Shown in pieces: positions 53,757 to 63,354 of a DNA stretch of 64,000 nt (position 1 is its first letter; every line of letters starts with the position of its first letter). The stretch is from Pseudosulfitobacter pseudonitzschiae. Lineage in GTDB: Bacteria; Pseudomonadota; Alphaproteobacteria; Rhodobacterales; Rhodobacteraceae. A program made the position numbers and the translations under genes. Below the pieces are notes generated by a model. The model ran no database searches, was not told where the DNA came from, and saw nothing but the letters and a program-made list of their open reading frames with translations. The stretch spans positions 310,001 through 374,000 of the forward strand of contig NZ_FQVP01000004.1 of the NCBI RefSeq assembly GCF_900129395.1, written 5' to 3'.

Positions 53757-53859
53757 GGGCCGCTTCGCCTCTGGTCTTGCGCGTGGGGGTATCTAACGAA
53801 ATGCTTTCGGTCAAATAAACCGGCAATCGCCCATGCGAGGCGATTTTCTGTCTCTGAAT

Positions 53860-54456
53860 CTATTCTGTCGCAGTCGATGTCTGGCCTGCCGCGACCACTT
53901 GTGCCGCCGCCTGCGCGCGGGTGCGTTGCATCAACCGGTCCAGCAGCTGGCCGCCCTCTGCTCCGGTGGCACCGCTGTCATCGGCACCGTACATCGCAAG
54001 CCCCACCAGATGCGACCCGACCTGACCCGTGCCACGCCAGTGGGTCGCCGAAAGTCCCTCGCGGGCAGGGGCCGTGCCCCGCACACGCAGCAACACGGCG
54101 TCCTTGGTTTCGCGTCGGTCCAGAACCGTGCCGTCCGACAGGGCCGCTTCCATCGACTGGGCGGTGATCGACGGCGCACCCGCCGGTGCGGTGGACAGGC
54201 TGACGGTGATCAGCCCCAGCGGCGCACCAAAGGCGCCATCGGGGTCCCCCAAGGTGTCGCACCGCGCCAGCAGGGCAAAGCTGGACTTTAGGCTGCGTTT
54301 GTCGATGCAGAATCCTTCGGGCGCAACCAGGGTCAGCGCGCCATTGGCCATCACGGCGTGGCGCGGCGGCGCAGAGGTTGCGCCGCCGCCCACATCACAT
54401 CCCGCAAGGGCCATCAGCCCCGCAAGGATGGCACCTTTACAGGTCCCAATATTCAT
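53860..54456 (-). CDS. Putative lipoprotein
   Basis: 198 residues with a lipoprotein signal ([20 protein letters not shown], lipidated Cys20). The mature part is of unknown family: [79 protein letters not shown]. The start (54456) lies 20 bases inside the 3' end of ilvD, so it is the second gene of that transcript. No enzymatic motifs seen. Confidence 0.7.
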   Translation of the reverse strand: MNIGTCKGAILAGLMALAGCDVGGGATSAPPRHAVMANGALTLVAPEGFCIDKRSLKSSFALLARCDTLGDPDGAFGAPLGLITVSLSTAPAGAPSITAQSMEAALSDGTVLDRRETKDAVLLRVRGTAPAREGLSATHWRGTGQVGSHLVGLAMYGADDSGATGAEGGQLLDRLMQRTRAQAAAQVVAAGQTSTATE

Positions 54457-56200
54457 GCCGCTCAAGCTTGGCGCCGGGGTGGGTGACCGCCCCTTTGTAC
54501 GTCGCGCCAACCAGTTGCGCATACTTCCAAAGCGCGCCTGCGCCATAGATTGTCTCGCGCGGGCCTTTCCATTCGGCCTTGCGCGCGGCCAGTTCGTCAT
54601 CGCTCAGCGCCACGTTGATGGTGCCCTCGATGGCGTTGATGGTGATCACGTCACCGTCTTTCAACAGTGCGATCGGTCCACCATGTGCGGCTTCTGGCCC
54701 GACGTGACCCACGCAGAACCCGCGTGTTGCGCCCGAGAAACGGCCGTCTGTGATCAGCGCCACCTTCTTGCCCATGCCCTGACCGGACAGCGCAGCCGTG
54801 GTTGCCAGCATTTCGCGCATACCCGGACCGCCCGAGGGGCCCTCGTTGCGGATCACGAACACGTCGCCTTCTTCGTAGGTGCGTTGTTGTACAGATTCGA
54901 ACGCATCTTGTTCACATTCGAAGACGCGCGCGGGGCCGGTAAAGATCTGGTGCTGGGCTTCCATGCCCGCAACCTTCACGATGGCACCTTCGGGCGCGAT
55001 GTTGCCTTTCAGGCCCACAACGCCGCCGGTTTTGGTCAGCGGTGTTTCGATCGGGTAGATCACCTTGCCGTCGGCTTCCAGCGCGACCTTGTCCAGTTCT
55101 TCGCCGATGGAATAGCCCGTGGCGGTCATGCAATCTTCGTGGATCAGGCCCGCCTTGCGCAGCTCCTTCATCACGACAAAGATGCCGCCCGCCTCGTAAA
55201 GATCCTTGGCCACGTATTGGCCGCCGGGTTTCAGGTCGACGAAATAGGGTGTCTCGCGGAAGATGTCGCAGACGTCCTCCAGGAAAAAGTCGATGCCGGC
55301 CTCGTGTGCCATGGCGGGCAGGTGCAGGCCGGCGTTGGTCGAACCACCGGTGCAGGCCACGACGCGTGCCGCGTTTTCCAGCGACTGGCGGGTGACGATG
55401 TCACGCGCGCGGATGTTTTTCTCGATCAGGTTCATCACCGCAGCGCCCGACGCCTTGGCGTATTCATCGCGCGACTCGTATGGGGCGGGCATGCCCGACG
55501 AGTTGGGAAGTGCCAGACCAATTGCCTCGGACACGCAGGCCATCGTATTGGCGGTGAACTGGCCACCGCAGGCACCGGCAGAGGGGCAGGCGACGCGTTC
55601 GAGAATGTCCAGCTCGGCCTCGGTCATGGTTCCGTTTTGCTGGTGGCCAACCGCTTCGAACATGTCTTGCACGGTCAGGTCGCGGTCCAGGTATTCCGCA
55701 GGCACCGAAGCGCCCTTGGCCACGCGACCCGGCAGGATCGACCCGCCGTACAGGAACACCGAGGGCACGTTCAGACGGATCATCGCCATCATCATGCCCG
55801 GAAGCGATTTGTCACAACCGGCCAGACCCACAAGCGCGTCATAGCAATGGCCGCGCATGGTCAGCTCGACCGTGTCGGCAATCGCCTCGCGCGAAGCCAG
55901 CGACGACCGCATGCCTTCGTGGCCCATGGCGATCCCGTCGGTGACGGTGATCGTGGTGAATTCGCGCGGCGTGCCGTAAGCGGATTTTACGCCCATCTTG
56001 ACCGCTTGAGCCTGACGGTTCAGCGAAATGTTGCACGGGGCCGCTTCGTTCCAGCAGGTGGCAACGCCGACCAGAGGCTGGTGAATTTCCTCTTCGGTCA
56101 TGCCCATCGCATAGTAATATGACCGGTGCGGCGCGCGTGCGGGCCCTTCGGTCACATGACGGCTTGGCAATTTGGATTTGTCGAACTTGCCCTTGAGCAT
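54437..56200 (-). CDS. ilvD: Dihydroxy-acid dehydratase
   Basis: 587-residue Fe-S enzyme of valine/isoleucine synthesis, dehydrating 2,3-dihydroxy-isovalerate and -methylvalerate to the 2-oxo acids. Cluster and active-site segments are [20 protein letters not shown] and [20 protein letters not shown], with [14 protein letters not shown] and the C-terminal [20 protein letters not shown]. The start at 56200 ([17 protein letters not shown]) has GGAGG five bases upstream; the frame extends to 56278 without support. It overlaps the downstream lipoprotein gene by 20 bases. Confidence 0.96.
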   Translation of the reverse strand: MLKGKFDKSKLPSRHVTEGPARAPHRSYYYAMGMTEEEIHQPLVGVATCWNEAAPCNISLNRQAQAVKMGVKSAYGTPREFTTITVTDGIAMGHEGMRSSLASREAIADTVELTMRGHCYDALVGLAGCDKSLPGMMMAMIRLNVPSVFLYGGSILPGRVAKGASVPAEYLDRDLTVQDMFEAVGHQQNGTMTEAELDILERVACPSAGACGGQFTANTMACVSEAIGLALPNSSGMPAPYESRDEYAKASGAAVMNLIEKNIRARDIVTRQSLENAARVVACTGGSTNAGLHLPAMAHEAGIDFFLEDVCDIFRETPYFVDLKPGGQYVAKDLYEAGGIFVVMKELRKAGLIHEDCMTATGYSIGEELDKVALEADGKVIYPIETPLTKTGGVVGLKGNIAPEGAIVKVAGMEAQHQIFTGPARVFECEQDAFESVQQRTYEEGDVFVIRNEGPSGGPGMREMLATTAALSGQGMGKKVALITDGRFSGATRGFCVGHVGPEAAHGGPIALLKDGDVITINAIEGTINVALSDDELAARKAEWKGPRETIYGAGALWKYAQLVGATYKGAVTHPGAKLERHEYWDL

Positions 56201-56387
56201 TTTGGCCTCCCGATGATGCGTTGTCCTTGCAATAACGGCCAGAACTATGGGGCACAAGATGCAAGGCATCTCGCGCACAGGGCACAGGCCGCAGATGCAC
56301 AGGTCGGCAGCTTGATTTCACCCAGAGCGGGACATAACTTGGCTTACCGAACGTCCCACAGGCCCGCGTGGCAAATCAGGCGGGTTC

Positions 56388-59300
56388 ATGGAACGCACAC
56401 TGTTCAGTTTTATCTGGAAATATTCGAAACGCGATCAGGTGCTGTTGCTGCTGGTCACGTTGATCACCTTCCCCTTTCTTTACGCCACGCTGGAACTGCC
56501 CAAGCGGATCATCAACGATGCCATCGGTGCGGATTCCGACACGGTCACCCTGTGGGGAGTGAACATGGGGCAGGTGCAGTTCCTGATGCTGCTCTGTGGC
56601 ATCTATCTGGCGGCGGTTCTGGCGCATGGTTTGCTGAAAATGCGCCTGAACACGATGAAGGGCATCGTGTCCGAGCGGATGCTGCGCCGCCTGCGCTATA
56701 CGCTGATCGCGCGGATGATGCGGTTTCCGCGCAGCTATTTCCGCACCACTTCGCAGGGCGAATTGGTCAGCATGGTCACCTCCGAGGCCGAGCCGATGGG
56801 CGGGTTGATGGGCGACGCGCTGGCGCAACCCATCTTTCAGGCAGGGCAGATGGCGATCATCGTGGTGTTCCTGTTTGCCCAGAGCATCTGGTTCGGGCTG
56901 GCTGGCGTCGCGCTGATCCCGTTGCAGGCCTGGTTGATCCCCATGTTGCAACGGCAGATCAACGTGCTGAACAAGGCGCGGATCGTGCAGGTGCGCGCCT
57001 TGTCCGCCGAGATTGGCGAAAGTGCGGCCGGCGTGACCGACCTGCGGACCAACGGCGGCTGGCGTTACCGGCTGGCGCAGTTCACGGACCGTCTGGGGGT
57101 GCTGTTCGAGCTGCGCTACAAGATCTACCAGAAGAAATTCTTCATGAAGTTCCTCAACAACTTCATCACGCAGCTTACGCCGTTCTTTTTCTATTCGGTG
57201 GGCGGATATCTTGCGATCAACGGGCAGATCTCTGTCGGTGCGCTGGTTGCGGCGCTGGCGGCCTACAAAGACCTGTCCAGCCCGTGGAAGGAACTGCTGA
57301 CCTATTACAACCAGGTGCAGGACATGTCGGTGCGCTGGGATGTTGTGACCGAGAGGTTCAACCCCAAGGGCATGATCGAGGCCGACAAGTTCGAAGGCAG
57401 CCCCAAGACCATCCCGCATTTGGACGGCAACATCGTACTGGACAACGTGTCGGTGCGCGATGCGGACGGCAATTCGGTTCTGGAAAATATCAAGCTGACA
57501 ATTCCGGCAAAGGCGCGTGTCGCCATACAGGTCGCCAACCAGACCGAACGGACGGCGCTGGCCGAATTGTTGACCCGCGAAGTGACGCCATCGCGGGGGC
57601 ATGTGATCATGTCCGATCATGATCTGGCCGACCTGCATCAGGCGGTGATCGCCGCGCGGATCGGCTATGCCCATTCCCGGCCCTATCTGTTCGACGGCAG
57701 CCTGGGCAGCAACCTGTTGATGCCGTTGATGACCAGCCCGCGCACTGTCCTTTGGGACCCCGGTCACAAGGACAAGAAAGCCATTGAATCCCAGCGTGCA
57801 GGCAACAGCACCGACAGCCTGATAGCCGACTGGGTTGATCCCGGTCTGGCAGGTCTGAACGACGCGGAAGACATTCGCGCCTGGTGGTTCAAATTGATCA
57901 ATGCGATCGGGATCGAAGACCAGATGGTGCGGCGTATGTTGGGCACCAGCATAGATGCCGCCTTGCACCCCGACCTGGCCACGGCCATCGTTGCGCTGCG
58001 CCCCGAAGTCGAGCGCCGGTTGAATGCGTCCGGCCTGAGCGATGCGGTCCACCGGTTTTCCCCGGACAAATTCAACCCGACGGTGCCCTTGGGCGGCAAC
58101 CTGTTGTTTGGCGCGCCGCGGTACAGCATCAGCCAGCAGGCGCTGGTGGACGAAGGCCGGTTTTTGCGGCTTGTCTCGGAGCAGGGTTTGGCCGAGCAGG
58201 GTATCGCCATCTCGCAGACCCTGATGGAAACGCTGTTGCAGACCTTTGGTCGCGACGGCACCAACCACCCGTTGTTCATGGCGCTGGGCATCGAGGAAGA
58301 GATGTACGACCGGCTCGCCGATATTGCCGAGCGGCGCCGTGAAAAAGGGGACGCAGCGCTGAGCGACGAGGAATTCGCGCTGTTCCTGACAGTGCCTTTC
58401 GCGCTGACCGCGGAACAGTTCGGCCCGGCCTTTCCCGAGAGTTTCAAAGGCGAGATCCTGAAGATCCGCCACGAGCATGGGGCGACCTTGCTGGCCCTGA
58501 TGGACGATATGTTCATCCCCATCGCGCCGGAAAACTACCTGCCGCGCATGACGATACTGGAAAATGCCCTGTACGGGCGGATCTCGGGGATGGCAGGCGC
58601 GCGCGCCAAGGAGATTGAGAGCCTGGTCATGGATCTGCTGCTTGAACAGGATCTGCAACAACTGGTGGCCGAAACGATCTTTGATATTCCCACAGGGTTG
58701 GCCGGGGTGAAGATTCCAACCATGTTCCAGGAGCGGGCAGCCTTCAGCCGTGCCGCGATCAAGCGGCCGGACATCCTGGTGCTGGACCGGGCGCTGGCCA
58801 GCCACAACAGCGCGCAACGCAGCGCTGCGCGCGCCGGTCTGCGCGATCTCTTGCCTGATTCAACACTGATCTTCATGGAAGAATCCTTTGAAAATCCGGA
58901 TGCTTATGACCTGTTCGTCGAGATCAAGAACGGACGCATTGACGGTATTCTAAGCCACGATGCCGAAGACGAAGACGGCGAAGGCGCCGATGATCTGCGG
59001 CGCAAGCTTCGCATGATCGGGCGCACCGAATTGTTCGGCAAAATGGACGGTCGGAACCAGCGTCTGCTGGCTTTTGCCGCGCAGTGGTATCCTGTGGCTG
59101 CGGGTCAACGGGTGTTTTCCGCAGGCGACCCTGCCGATGCGGCCTATTTGTGCGTCACGGGGCAGGCTGTCATGAGTTACCAGGACAACGAAGGCGGAAG
59201 CCATCCCATCACAATCGTGAACCCGGGTCGGGTGATTGGCGATTTGTCGATCATCATGAATGAACCGCGCCAGATGGACCTGACCGCCACAACCGATTGC

Positions 59301-59486
59301 AAGTTCCTGCGACTGGGGGCCGAGGAATTCCGCGCGGTGTACGAAAACGATCCGAAAGTTCTGTTGCACCTGCTGCAGACCGTGGGCACCCATTTGACCG
59401 GCGCGGCAGAGCTTTTGCGGGATGCGCGGGTGAACATGCCGACGCCCACCGGTCCGGTCGCCCCGTCGCTTGAGGATGAAGAATGA
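56388..59486 (+). CDS. ABC-exporter-like protein with degenerate ATPase and C-terminal cNMP-binding domain
   Basis: 1032 residues. Residues 1-320 form an ABC-exporter-type transmembrane domain (LLLLVTLITFPFLYATLELP; FFFYSVGGYLAINGQISVGA). The nucleotide-binding region has the usual layout (NIVLDNVSVRDADGNSVLEN) but no working motifs. The Walker A position reads QVANQTERTA (381-390) with no GKS/T. The Q-loop Gln is missing (YAHSRPYLFDGSLGSNL). About 270 extra residues interrupt the domain (about 449-718). The signature is KIPTMFQERAAFSRA, and Walker B reads DILVLDRALASH with Arg for the catalytic Glu. Residues about 895-1010 are a cyclic-nucleotide-binding domain (IVNPGRVIGDLSIIMNEPRQ). Coupled to a CPBP protease gene by an ATGA. 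Probably a regulatory pseudo-transporter; function unknown. Confidence 0.85.
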   Translation: MERTLFSFIWKYSKRDQVLLLLVTLITFPFLYATLELPKRIINDAIGADSDTVTLWGVNMGQVQFLMLLCGIYLAAVLAHGLLKMRLNTMKGIVSERMLRRLRYTLIARMMRFPRSYFRTTSQGELVSMVTSEAEPMGGLMGDALAQPIFQAGQMAIIVVFLFAQSIWFGLAGVALIPLQAWLIPMLQRQINVLNKARIVQVRALSAEIGESAAGVTDLRTNGGWRYRLAQFTDRLGVLFELRYKIYQKKFFMKFLNNFITQLTPFFFYSVGGYLAINGQISVGALVAALAAYKDLSSPWKELLTYYNQVQDMSVRWDVVTERFNPKGMIEADKFEGSPKTIPHLDGNIVLDNVSVRDADGNSVLENIKLTIPAKARVAIQVANQTERTALAELLTREVTPSRGHVIMSDHDLADLHQAVIAARIGYAHSRPYLFDGSLGSNLLMPLMTSPRTVLWDPGHKDKKAIESQRAGNSTDSLIADWVDPGLAGLNDAEDIRAWWFKLINAIGIEDQMVRRMLGTSIDAALHPDLATAIVALRPEVERRLNASGLSDAVHRFSPDKFNPTVPLGGNLLFGAPRYSISQQALVDEGRFLRLVSEQGLAEQGIAISQTLMETLLQTFGRDGTNHPLFMALGIEEEMYDRLADIAERRREKGDAALSDEEFALFLTVPFALTAEQFGPAFPESFKGEILKIRHEHGATLLALMDDMFIPIAPENYLPRMTILENALYGRISGMAGARAKEIESLVMDLLLEQDLQQLVAETIFDIPTGLAGVKIPTMFQERAAFSRAAIKRPDILVLDRALASHNSAQRSAARAGLRDLLPDSTLIFMEESFENPDAYDLFVEIKNGRIDGILSHDAEDEDGEGADDLRRKLRMIGRTELFGKMDGRNQRLLAFAAQWYPVAAGQRVFSAGDPADAAYLCVTGQAVMSYQDNEGGSHPITIVNPGRVIGDLSIIMNEPRQMDLTATTDCKFLRLGAEEFRAVYENDPKVLLHLLQTVGTHLTGAAELLRDARVNMPTPTGPVAPSLEDEE

Positions 59487-60388
59487 TCCGTCCGCCCGCC
59501 GCTTATGCCGCGCATCAGGCCTTTGTTGCGCCTGCGCGCGCTCATCCTGCGCTGTGGCGGCTGGTTGTCGGCTTGCTGCTGGGCGGCGTCGGCTATGTGG
59601 TGCTGAGCCAGATCTATGTCACCCTGCTGCTGTCGATCTTGCCGCCCGAAACGGCGCTGAGCTTTGCCGAAGATCTGCAAGCCGGCAGCACGCCCGCCGG
59701 GATGTTCGCGCTGTTGTTCAGCTTTGGCCTGATGTTGGGGGTCGTGGGCTGCGTGGTGGTCGTCTTGCATCATCGGTCGCCGCTGACCCTGCTGGGGCCG
59801 ATGCGCGATTTTGCGGCGCAGGTGCGGCTGGCTGTTGTGGCGGTGGTGCTGCTGAACGTGGCGCTGTGGGTGCTGCCGCCCTGGGGCATGGACCCGCCGA
59901 TGCAGCCGCAATTGCCCCTTGGACAATGGCTCACGCTGCTGCCGCTGTCTCTGCTGGCGATCCTTGTGCAGGTCAGCGCCGAAGAACTGCTGTTTCGCGG
60001 CTACCTTCAACAGCAACTGGCGGCGCGGTTCGCGTCGCCGCTGGTGTGGATGGTGGTGCCGTCTGCGCTGTTTGCACTGGGGCATTATTCCCCCGAAACA
60101 TCGGGCGACAACGCAATCTGGTTTGTCCTCTGGGCGGGCATATTCGGCCTGTTGATGGCTGACCTCACCGCGCGCGCGGGAACGCTTGGCCCTGCCATCG
60201 CCGTGCATTTCGTCAACAACGCGATTGCCATGCTGTTCACCGCCATGCCTGACAACCTGTCCGGCCTTGCCCTGTATGTGCTGCCCTTTGGAATGTCTGA
60301 CCCTACGGCGGTGGCGCAATGGCTGCCGGTCGACTTTGCCATCATGCTGACCAGTTGGCTGGCCGTGCGCCTTGCCTTGCGCCGTTGA
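59483..60388 (+). CDS. CPBP intramembrane glutamic endopeptidase
   Basis: 301-residue polytopic membrane protein of the CPBP/Abi (Rce1-like) family. Catalytic motifs are intact: EELLFRGYLQQQL (Glu-Glu at about 167-168, with Arg), ALGHYSPE (His) and HFVNNAIAML (His and Asn). About eight hydrophobic helices. It overlaps the pseudo-ABC/cNMP gene by four bases (ATGA), so the two products are made together and probably act together. The substrate protein is unknown. The downstream accD gene begins 60 bases later and may be separately expressed. Confidence 0.9.
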   Translation: MIRPPAAYAAHQAFVAPARAHPALWRLVVGLLLGGVGYVVLSQIYVTLLLSILPPETALSFAEDLQAGSTPAGMFALLFSFGLMLGVVGCVVVVLHHRSPLTLLGPMRDFAAQVRLAVVAVVLLNVALWVLPPWGMDPPMQPQLPLGQWLTLLPLSLLAILVQVSAEELLFRGYLQQQLAARFASPLVWMVVPSALFALGHYSPETSGDNAIWFVLWAGIFGLLMADLTARAGTLGPAIAVHFVNNAIAMLFTAMPDNLSGLALYVLPFGMSDPTAVAQWLPVDFAIMLTSWLAVRLALRR

Positions 60389-60448
60389 TTGCAATTGTCG
60401 GGCATGGGCATTATCTGAGGGACCAACAGGCCAGCAGAAAGTGTACTC

Positions 60449-61408
60449 ATGAACTGGATTAACAATTACGTCCGGCCCCGGATCAATTCGATTTTTTCGC
60501 GCCGCGAGACCCCGGACAATTTGTGGACCAAATGCGACGAGTGCGGCACCATGCTGTTCCACCGCGAGGTCAGCGACAATCTGAACGTCTGCACCAATTG
60601 CGGCCATCACATGAACATCACCCCGCGCGACCGCTTCAAGGCGTTGTTCGACGGGGGCATCTTTACGCAGGTCACAGTGCCGGTGCCCAATGCGGACCCG
60701 CTGCATTTTCGCGATCAGAAGAAATACCCCGACCGGATGAAAGCCGCCCAAAAGGCAACAGGCGAGGCCGAGGCGATGCTGGTCGCCACCGGCGAGATCG
60801 GGCGCACGCCCATCGTCGCCTGCGCGCAGGACTTTACCTTCATGGCCGGGTCCATGGGCATGTATGTGGGCAATGCGATCATCGCTGCCGCTGAAGAAGC
60901 GGTAAAGCTTAAACGCCCGCTGATTCTGTTCTCTGCCGCGGGCGGCGCCCGTATGCAGGAAGGCATCCTGTCGCTGATGCAGATGCCGCGCACCACGGTC
61001 GCCGTGCAGATGCTGAAAGAGGCGAACCTGCCCTATATCGTCGTGCTGACCCACCCCACCACGGGCGGCGTGACCGCGTCCTATGCGATGCTGGGCGATG
61101 TGCATATTGCGGAACCCAACGCGTTGATCTGTTTTGCCGGGCCGCGCGTGATTGAACAGACCATCCGTGAAAAACTGCCCGAAGGGTTCCAGCGCGCCGA
61201 ATACCTGCTGGACCACGGCATGCTGGACCGCGTGACCCCACGCACCGAAATGCGCGAGGAATTGATCAACATCACCCGCATGTTGTTGGGGCTGTCCCCC
61301 GCCGTCAAAGGCGACCTGCCCGCGCCTGACCCGGTCTCAGAAGAGCCCAAACCGGCCCCCGCCCCCGAGAAAGCGGCAAAGCCCGCGCCGGCACCGTCCA
61401 AGAAATGA
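60449..61408 (+). CDS. accD: Acetyl-CoA carboxylase carboxyltransferase subunit beta
   Basis: 319 residues. It forms the carboxyltransferase with AccA, making malonyl-CoA for fatty acids. The N-terminal four-Cys zinc finger is visible (KCDECGTMLFHREV and NVCTNCGHHM). Crotonase-fold core segments are FTFMAGSMGMYVGNAII, FSAAGGARMQEGILSLMQM and THPTTGGVTASYAMLGDV. The last 35 or so residues are a Pro/Ala/Lys/Glu-rich tail (EEPKPAPAPEKAAKPAPAPS) beyond the catalytic domain. It overlaps the folC start by four bases, the classical accD-folC pairing. Confidence 0.97.
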   Translation: MNWINNYVRPRINSIFSRRETPDNLWTKCDECGTMLFHREVSDNLNVCTNCGHHMNITPRDRFKALFDGGIFTQVTVPVPNADPLHFRDQKKYPDRMKAAQKATGEAEAMLVATGEIGRTPIVACAQDFTFMAGSMGMYVGNAIIAAAEEAVKLKRPLILFSAAGGARMQEGILSLMQMPRTTVAVQMLKEANLPYIVVLTHPTTGGVTASYAMLGDVHIAEPNALICFAGPRVIEQTIREKLPEGFQRAEYLLDHGMLDRVTPRTEMREELINITRMLLGLSPAVKGDLPAPDPVSEEPKPAPAPEKAAKPAPAPSKK

Positions 61409-62679
61409 CCGCCAACGGTTCGGATGTCATCCTGCAACGGATGATGGCGCTGCATCCCAAGATCATCGACCTGACGCTGGACCGTGTCTGGCGGTTGCTG
61501 GATGCCCTGGGCAATCCGCAGAACGACTTGCCGCCGGTGATCCACATCGCGGGCACCAATGGCAAGGGGTCGACCCAGGCGATGATCCGCGCGGGGCTTG
61601 AGGCCGCGGGCAAACGTGTGCATGCCTATACCTCGCCGCATCTGGCGCGGTTTCACGAACGTATCCGGCTGGCGGGCGAATTGATCACCGAGGACGCGCT
61701 GAGTGCGGTTCTGGATGAATGCTATGCCGCCAACAACGGCGAAACGATCACCTATTTCGAGATCACCACCGTTGCCGCGATCCTGGCCTTTGCGCGGACC
61801 CCTGCGGATTATACCCTGTTGGAGGTCGGTCTGGGCGGGCGTCTGGACGCCACCAATGTGATTGCGAAACCGGCGGTCACGGTGATCACCCCGGTCAGCA
61901 TCGACCACCAGCAGTTCCTGGGCGACACGTTGACCCAGATCGCGGGGGAAAAGGCCGGGATCATCAAGCGTGGCGTGCCCTGCGTGGTCGGCCCGCAGGA
62001 AGACGACGCACTGGAGGTGATCGAAGGCGTTGCCACCCGTCTGGGCGCGCCGCTGATGGTCTATGGCCAGCACTGGCAGATCGGACCGGATCACGGTCGG
62101 ATGGCGTTTCAGGACGACAGCGGCCTGCTGGATTTGCCGTTGCCAAACCTGATCGGGGCGCATCAGGTGCAGAATGCCGGTGCCGCGCTGATGGTGCTGC
62201 GCACCCTTGGACTGGACGAGGCCGCCTGCACGGCCGCTGTCACCAACGCGCAATGGCCCGCCCGGATGCAGCGTTTGCGCACCGGCCCGCTGGCCGACCG
62301 CGCAGGCAAGGCCGAGCTGTGGCTGGACGGCGGCCACAACCCCGCAGCGGGCGAGGCGCTGGCACAGGTTCTGGCAAACCTGCCGGACCGGCCCACACAT
62401 CTGATTTGCGGGATGCTGAACACCAAGGACATCGGCGGCTATCTGCGTCCGCTGGCGGCCCACACGGCCAGCCTCACGGCTGTGTCGATCCCTGGCGAGG
62501 CGAACACCTTGCCCGCGGAAACCACGGCCCAGGCCGCAGCCAAGGCCGGGATGCAGGCCAGCACGGCACAGGATGTGGCGCAGGCGCTGGACGCGATTCT
62601 CACAACCGATCCCGACGCGCGCGTGCTGATCTGCGGGTCGCTGTATCTGGCCGGAAATATACTGCGCGAAAACGGCTGA
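61405..62679 (+). CDS. folC: Bifunctional folylpolyglutamate / dihydrofolate synthase
   Basis: 424-residue Mur-ligase-like enzyme adding glutamates to folates and making dihydrofolate from dihydropteroate. The ATP P-loop is HIAGTNGKGSTQAMIRAGLE, followed by YTSPHLARFHERIRLAGELI. Other conserved parts are TLLEVGLGGRLDATNVI, TPVSIDHQQFLGDTL and LWLDGGHNPAAGEAL. The start is an ATG overlapping the accD stop (ATGA at 61405), implying translational coupling. Length normal. Confidence 0.96.
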   Translation: MTANGSDVILQRMMALHPKIIDLTLDRVWRLLDALGNPQNDLPPVIHIAGTNGKGSTQAMIRAGLEAAGKRVHAYTSPHLARFHERIRLAGELITEDALSAVLDECYAANNGETITYFEITTVAAILAFARTPADYTLLEVGLGGRLDATNVIAKPAVTVITPVSIDHQQFLGDTLTQIAGEKAGIIKRGVPCVVGPQEDDALEVIEGVATRLGAPLMVYGQHWQIGPDHGRMAFQDDSGLLDLPLPNLIGAHQVQNAGAALMVLRTLGLDEAACTAAVTNAQWPARMQRLRTGPLADRAGKAELWLDGGHNPAAGEALAQVLANLPDRPTHLICGMLNTKDIGGYLRPLAAHTASLTAVSIPGEANTLPAETTAQAAAKAGMQASTAQDVAQALDAILTTDPDARVLICGSLYLAGNILRENG

Positions 62680-62817
62680 AACCGCTGCTTCCTTGCCACA
62701 GGCCGAGGGCATTCGCATGCGCCTATATTGACGTTATCTCGGCATCGGCCCTAGATGTGGTGCAGAAAAGGTCGGAGGGCGCTGCGCCCGAAACCGCCAG
62801 ATTCTGAGAGCAGATTT

Positions 62818-63354
62818 ATGGACCGCCGCATGTCACAGGCGTCCGCCACGGATACGCGGTTTGCGCCGCGCCACGAAGAACGGACCCCCACTGTCACCGT
62901 TTTTGCCCTTGGCAGCGCCATCTTTGCGCTGATCGCAGGGATGAGCTTTTTATTGATGTCGCAAGGTTCGGTGGACGACGTGTCCCCGGTCGCGGCGCAG
63001 GACTGGGCCCACGACGTCAGCCGTGCGGACACGTCCATGCTGGACCCGGCCCCCGTCTCGACCGCGCAGGTTCTGGGCGGGATGTCCGACGCCGAAGGCC
63101 GCCCCGTGGATCTCAAGCGGGTGACCGACCGCGTGCTGGACTGGTACGGGTATTCGCCCAGGTCCGGCCAAAAGCTGCAATCGCTGCTGGTGTCCGCGCT
63201 GTCGCAAGAGCAATCGGACGCCTATATCGACACGCTGCTGAACATTGCCGCGCGACGCGGGGACTTCGTGGTCTCGGCGCATATGCGCAAGGCCAACGGG
63301 CGCGTCGACACCGAGGGGCTGCTGGCCGCCATCGTGCGTTACGCCTCGGGCTGA
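62818..63354 (+). CDS. Single-pass membrane protein of unknown family
   Basis: 178 residues, not recognised. A charged cytoplasmic N-terminus (SATDTRFAPRHEERTPTVTV) leads to one transmembrane helix (VFALGSAIFALIAGMSFLLM). The outer part begins acidic (SQGSVDDVSPVAAQDWAHDV) and contains RVTDRVLDWYGYSPRSGQKL and DAYIDTLLNIAARRGDFVVS, which look helical. Start ATG 62818 (GAGAG upstream) or the in-frame ATG 12 bases later. It converges on zapE with a 16-base overlap. It lies 138 bases after folC, so it is probably its own transcription unit. Confidence 0.65.
   Translation: MDRRMSQASATDTRFAPRHEERTPTVTVFALGSAIFALIAGMSFLLMSQGSVDDVSPVAAQDWAHDVSRADTSMLDPAPVSTAQVLGGMSDAEGRPVDLKRVTDRVLDWYGYSPRSGQKLQSLLVSALSQEQSDAYIDTLLNIAARRGDFVVSAHMRKANGRVDTEGLLAAIVRYASG

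Noticed and set aside
54029-56122. 697-codon plus-strand open frame opposite ilvD
   Set aside because: ilvD on the minus strand carries all family motifs; the plus frame is a shadow.
56376-58817. 813-codon minus-strand open frame opposite the pseudo-ABC gene
   Set aside because: No domain and shadow-like composition. The plus-strand frame has clear transmembrane and cNMP-binding parts and is coupled to the next gene.
56388-59486. Ordinary ATP-driven ABC exporter
   Set aside because: All four key nucleotide-binding motifs are missing or substituted, so naming it a working exporter would be misleading.
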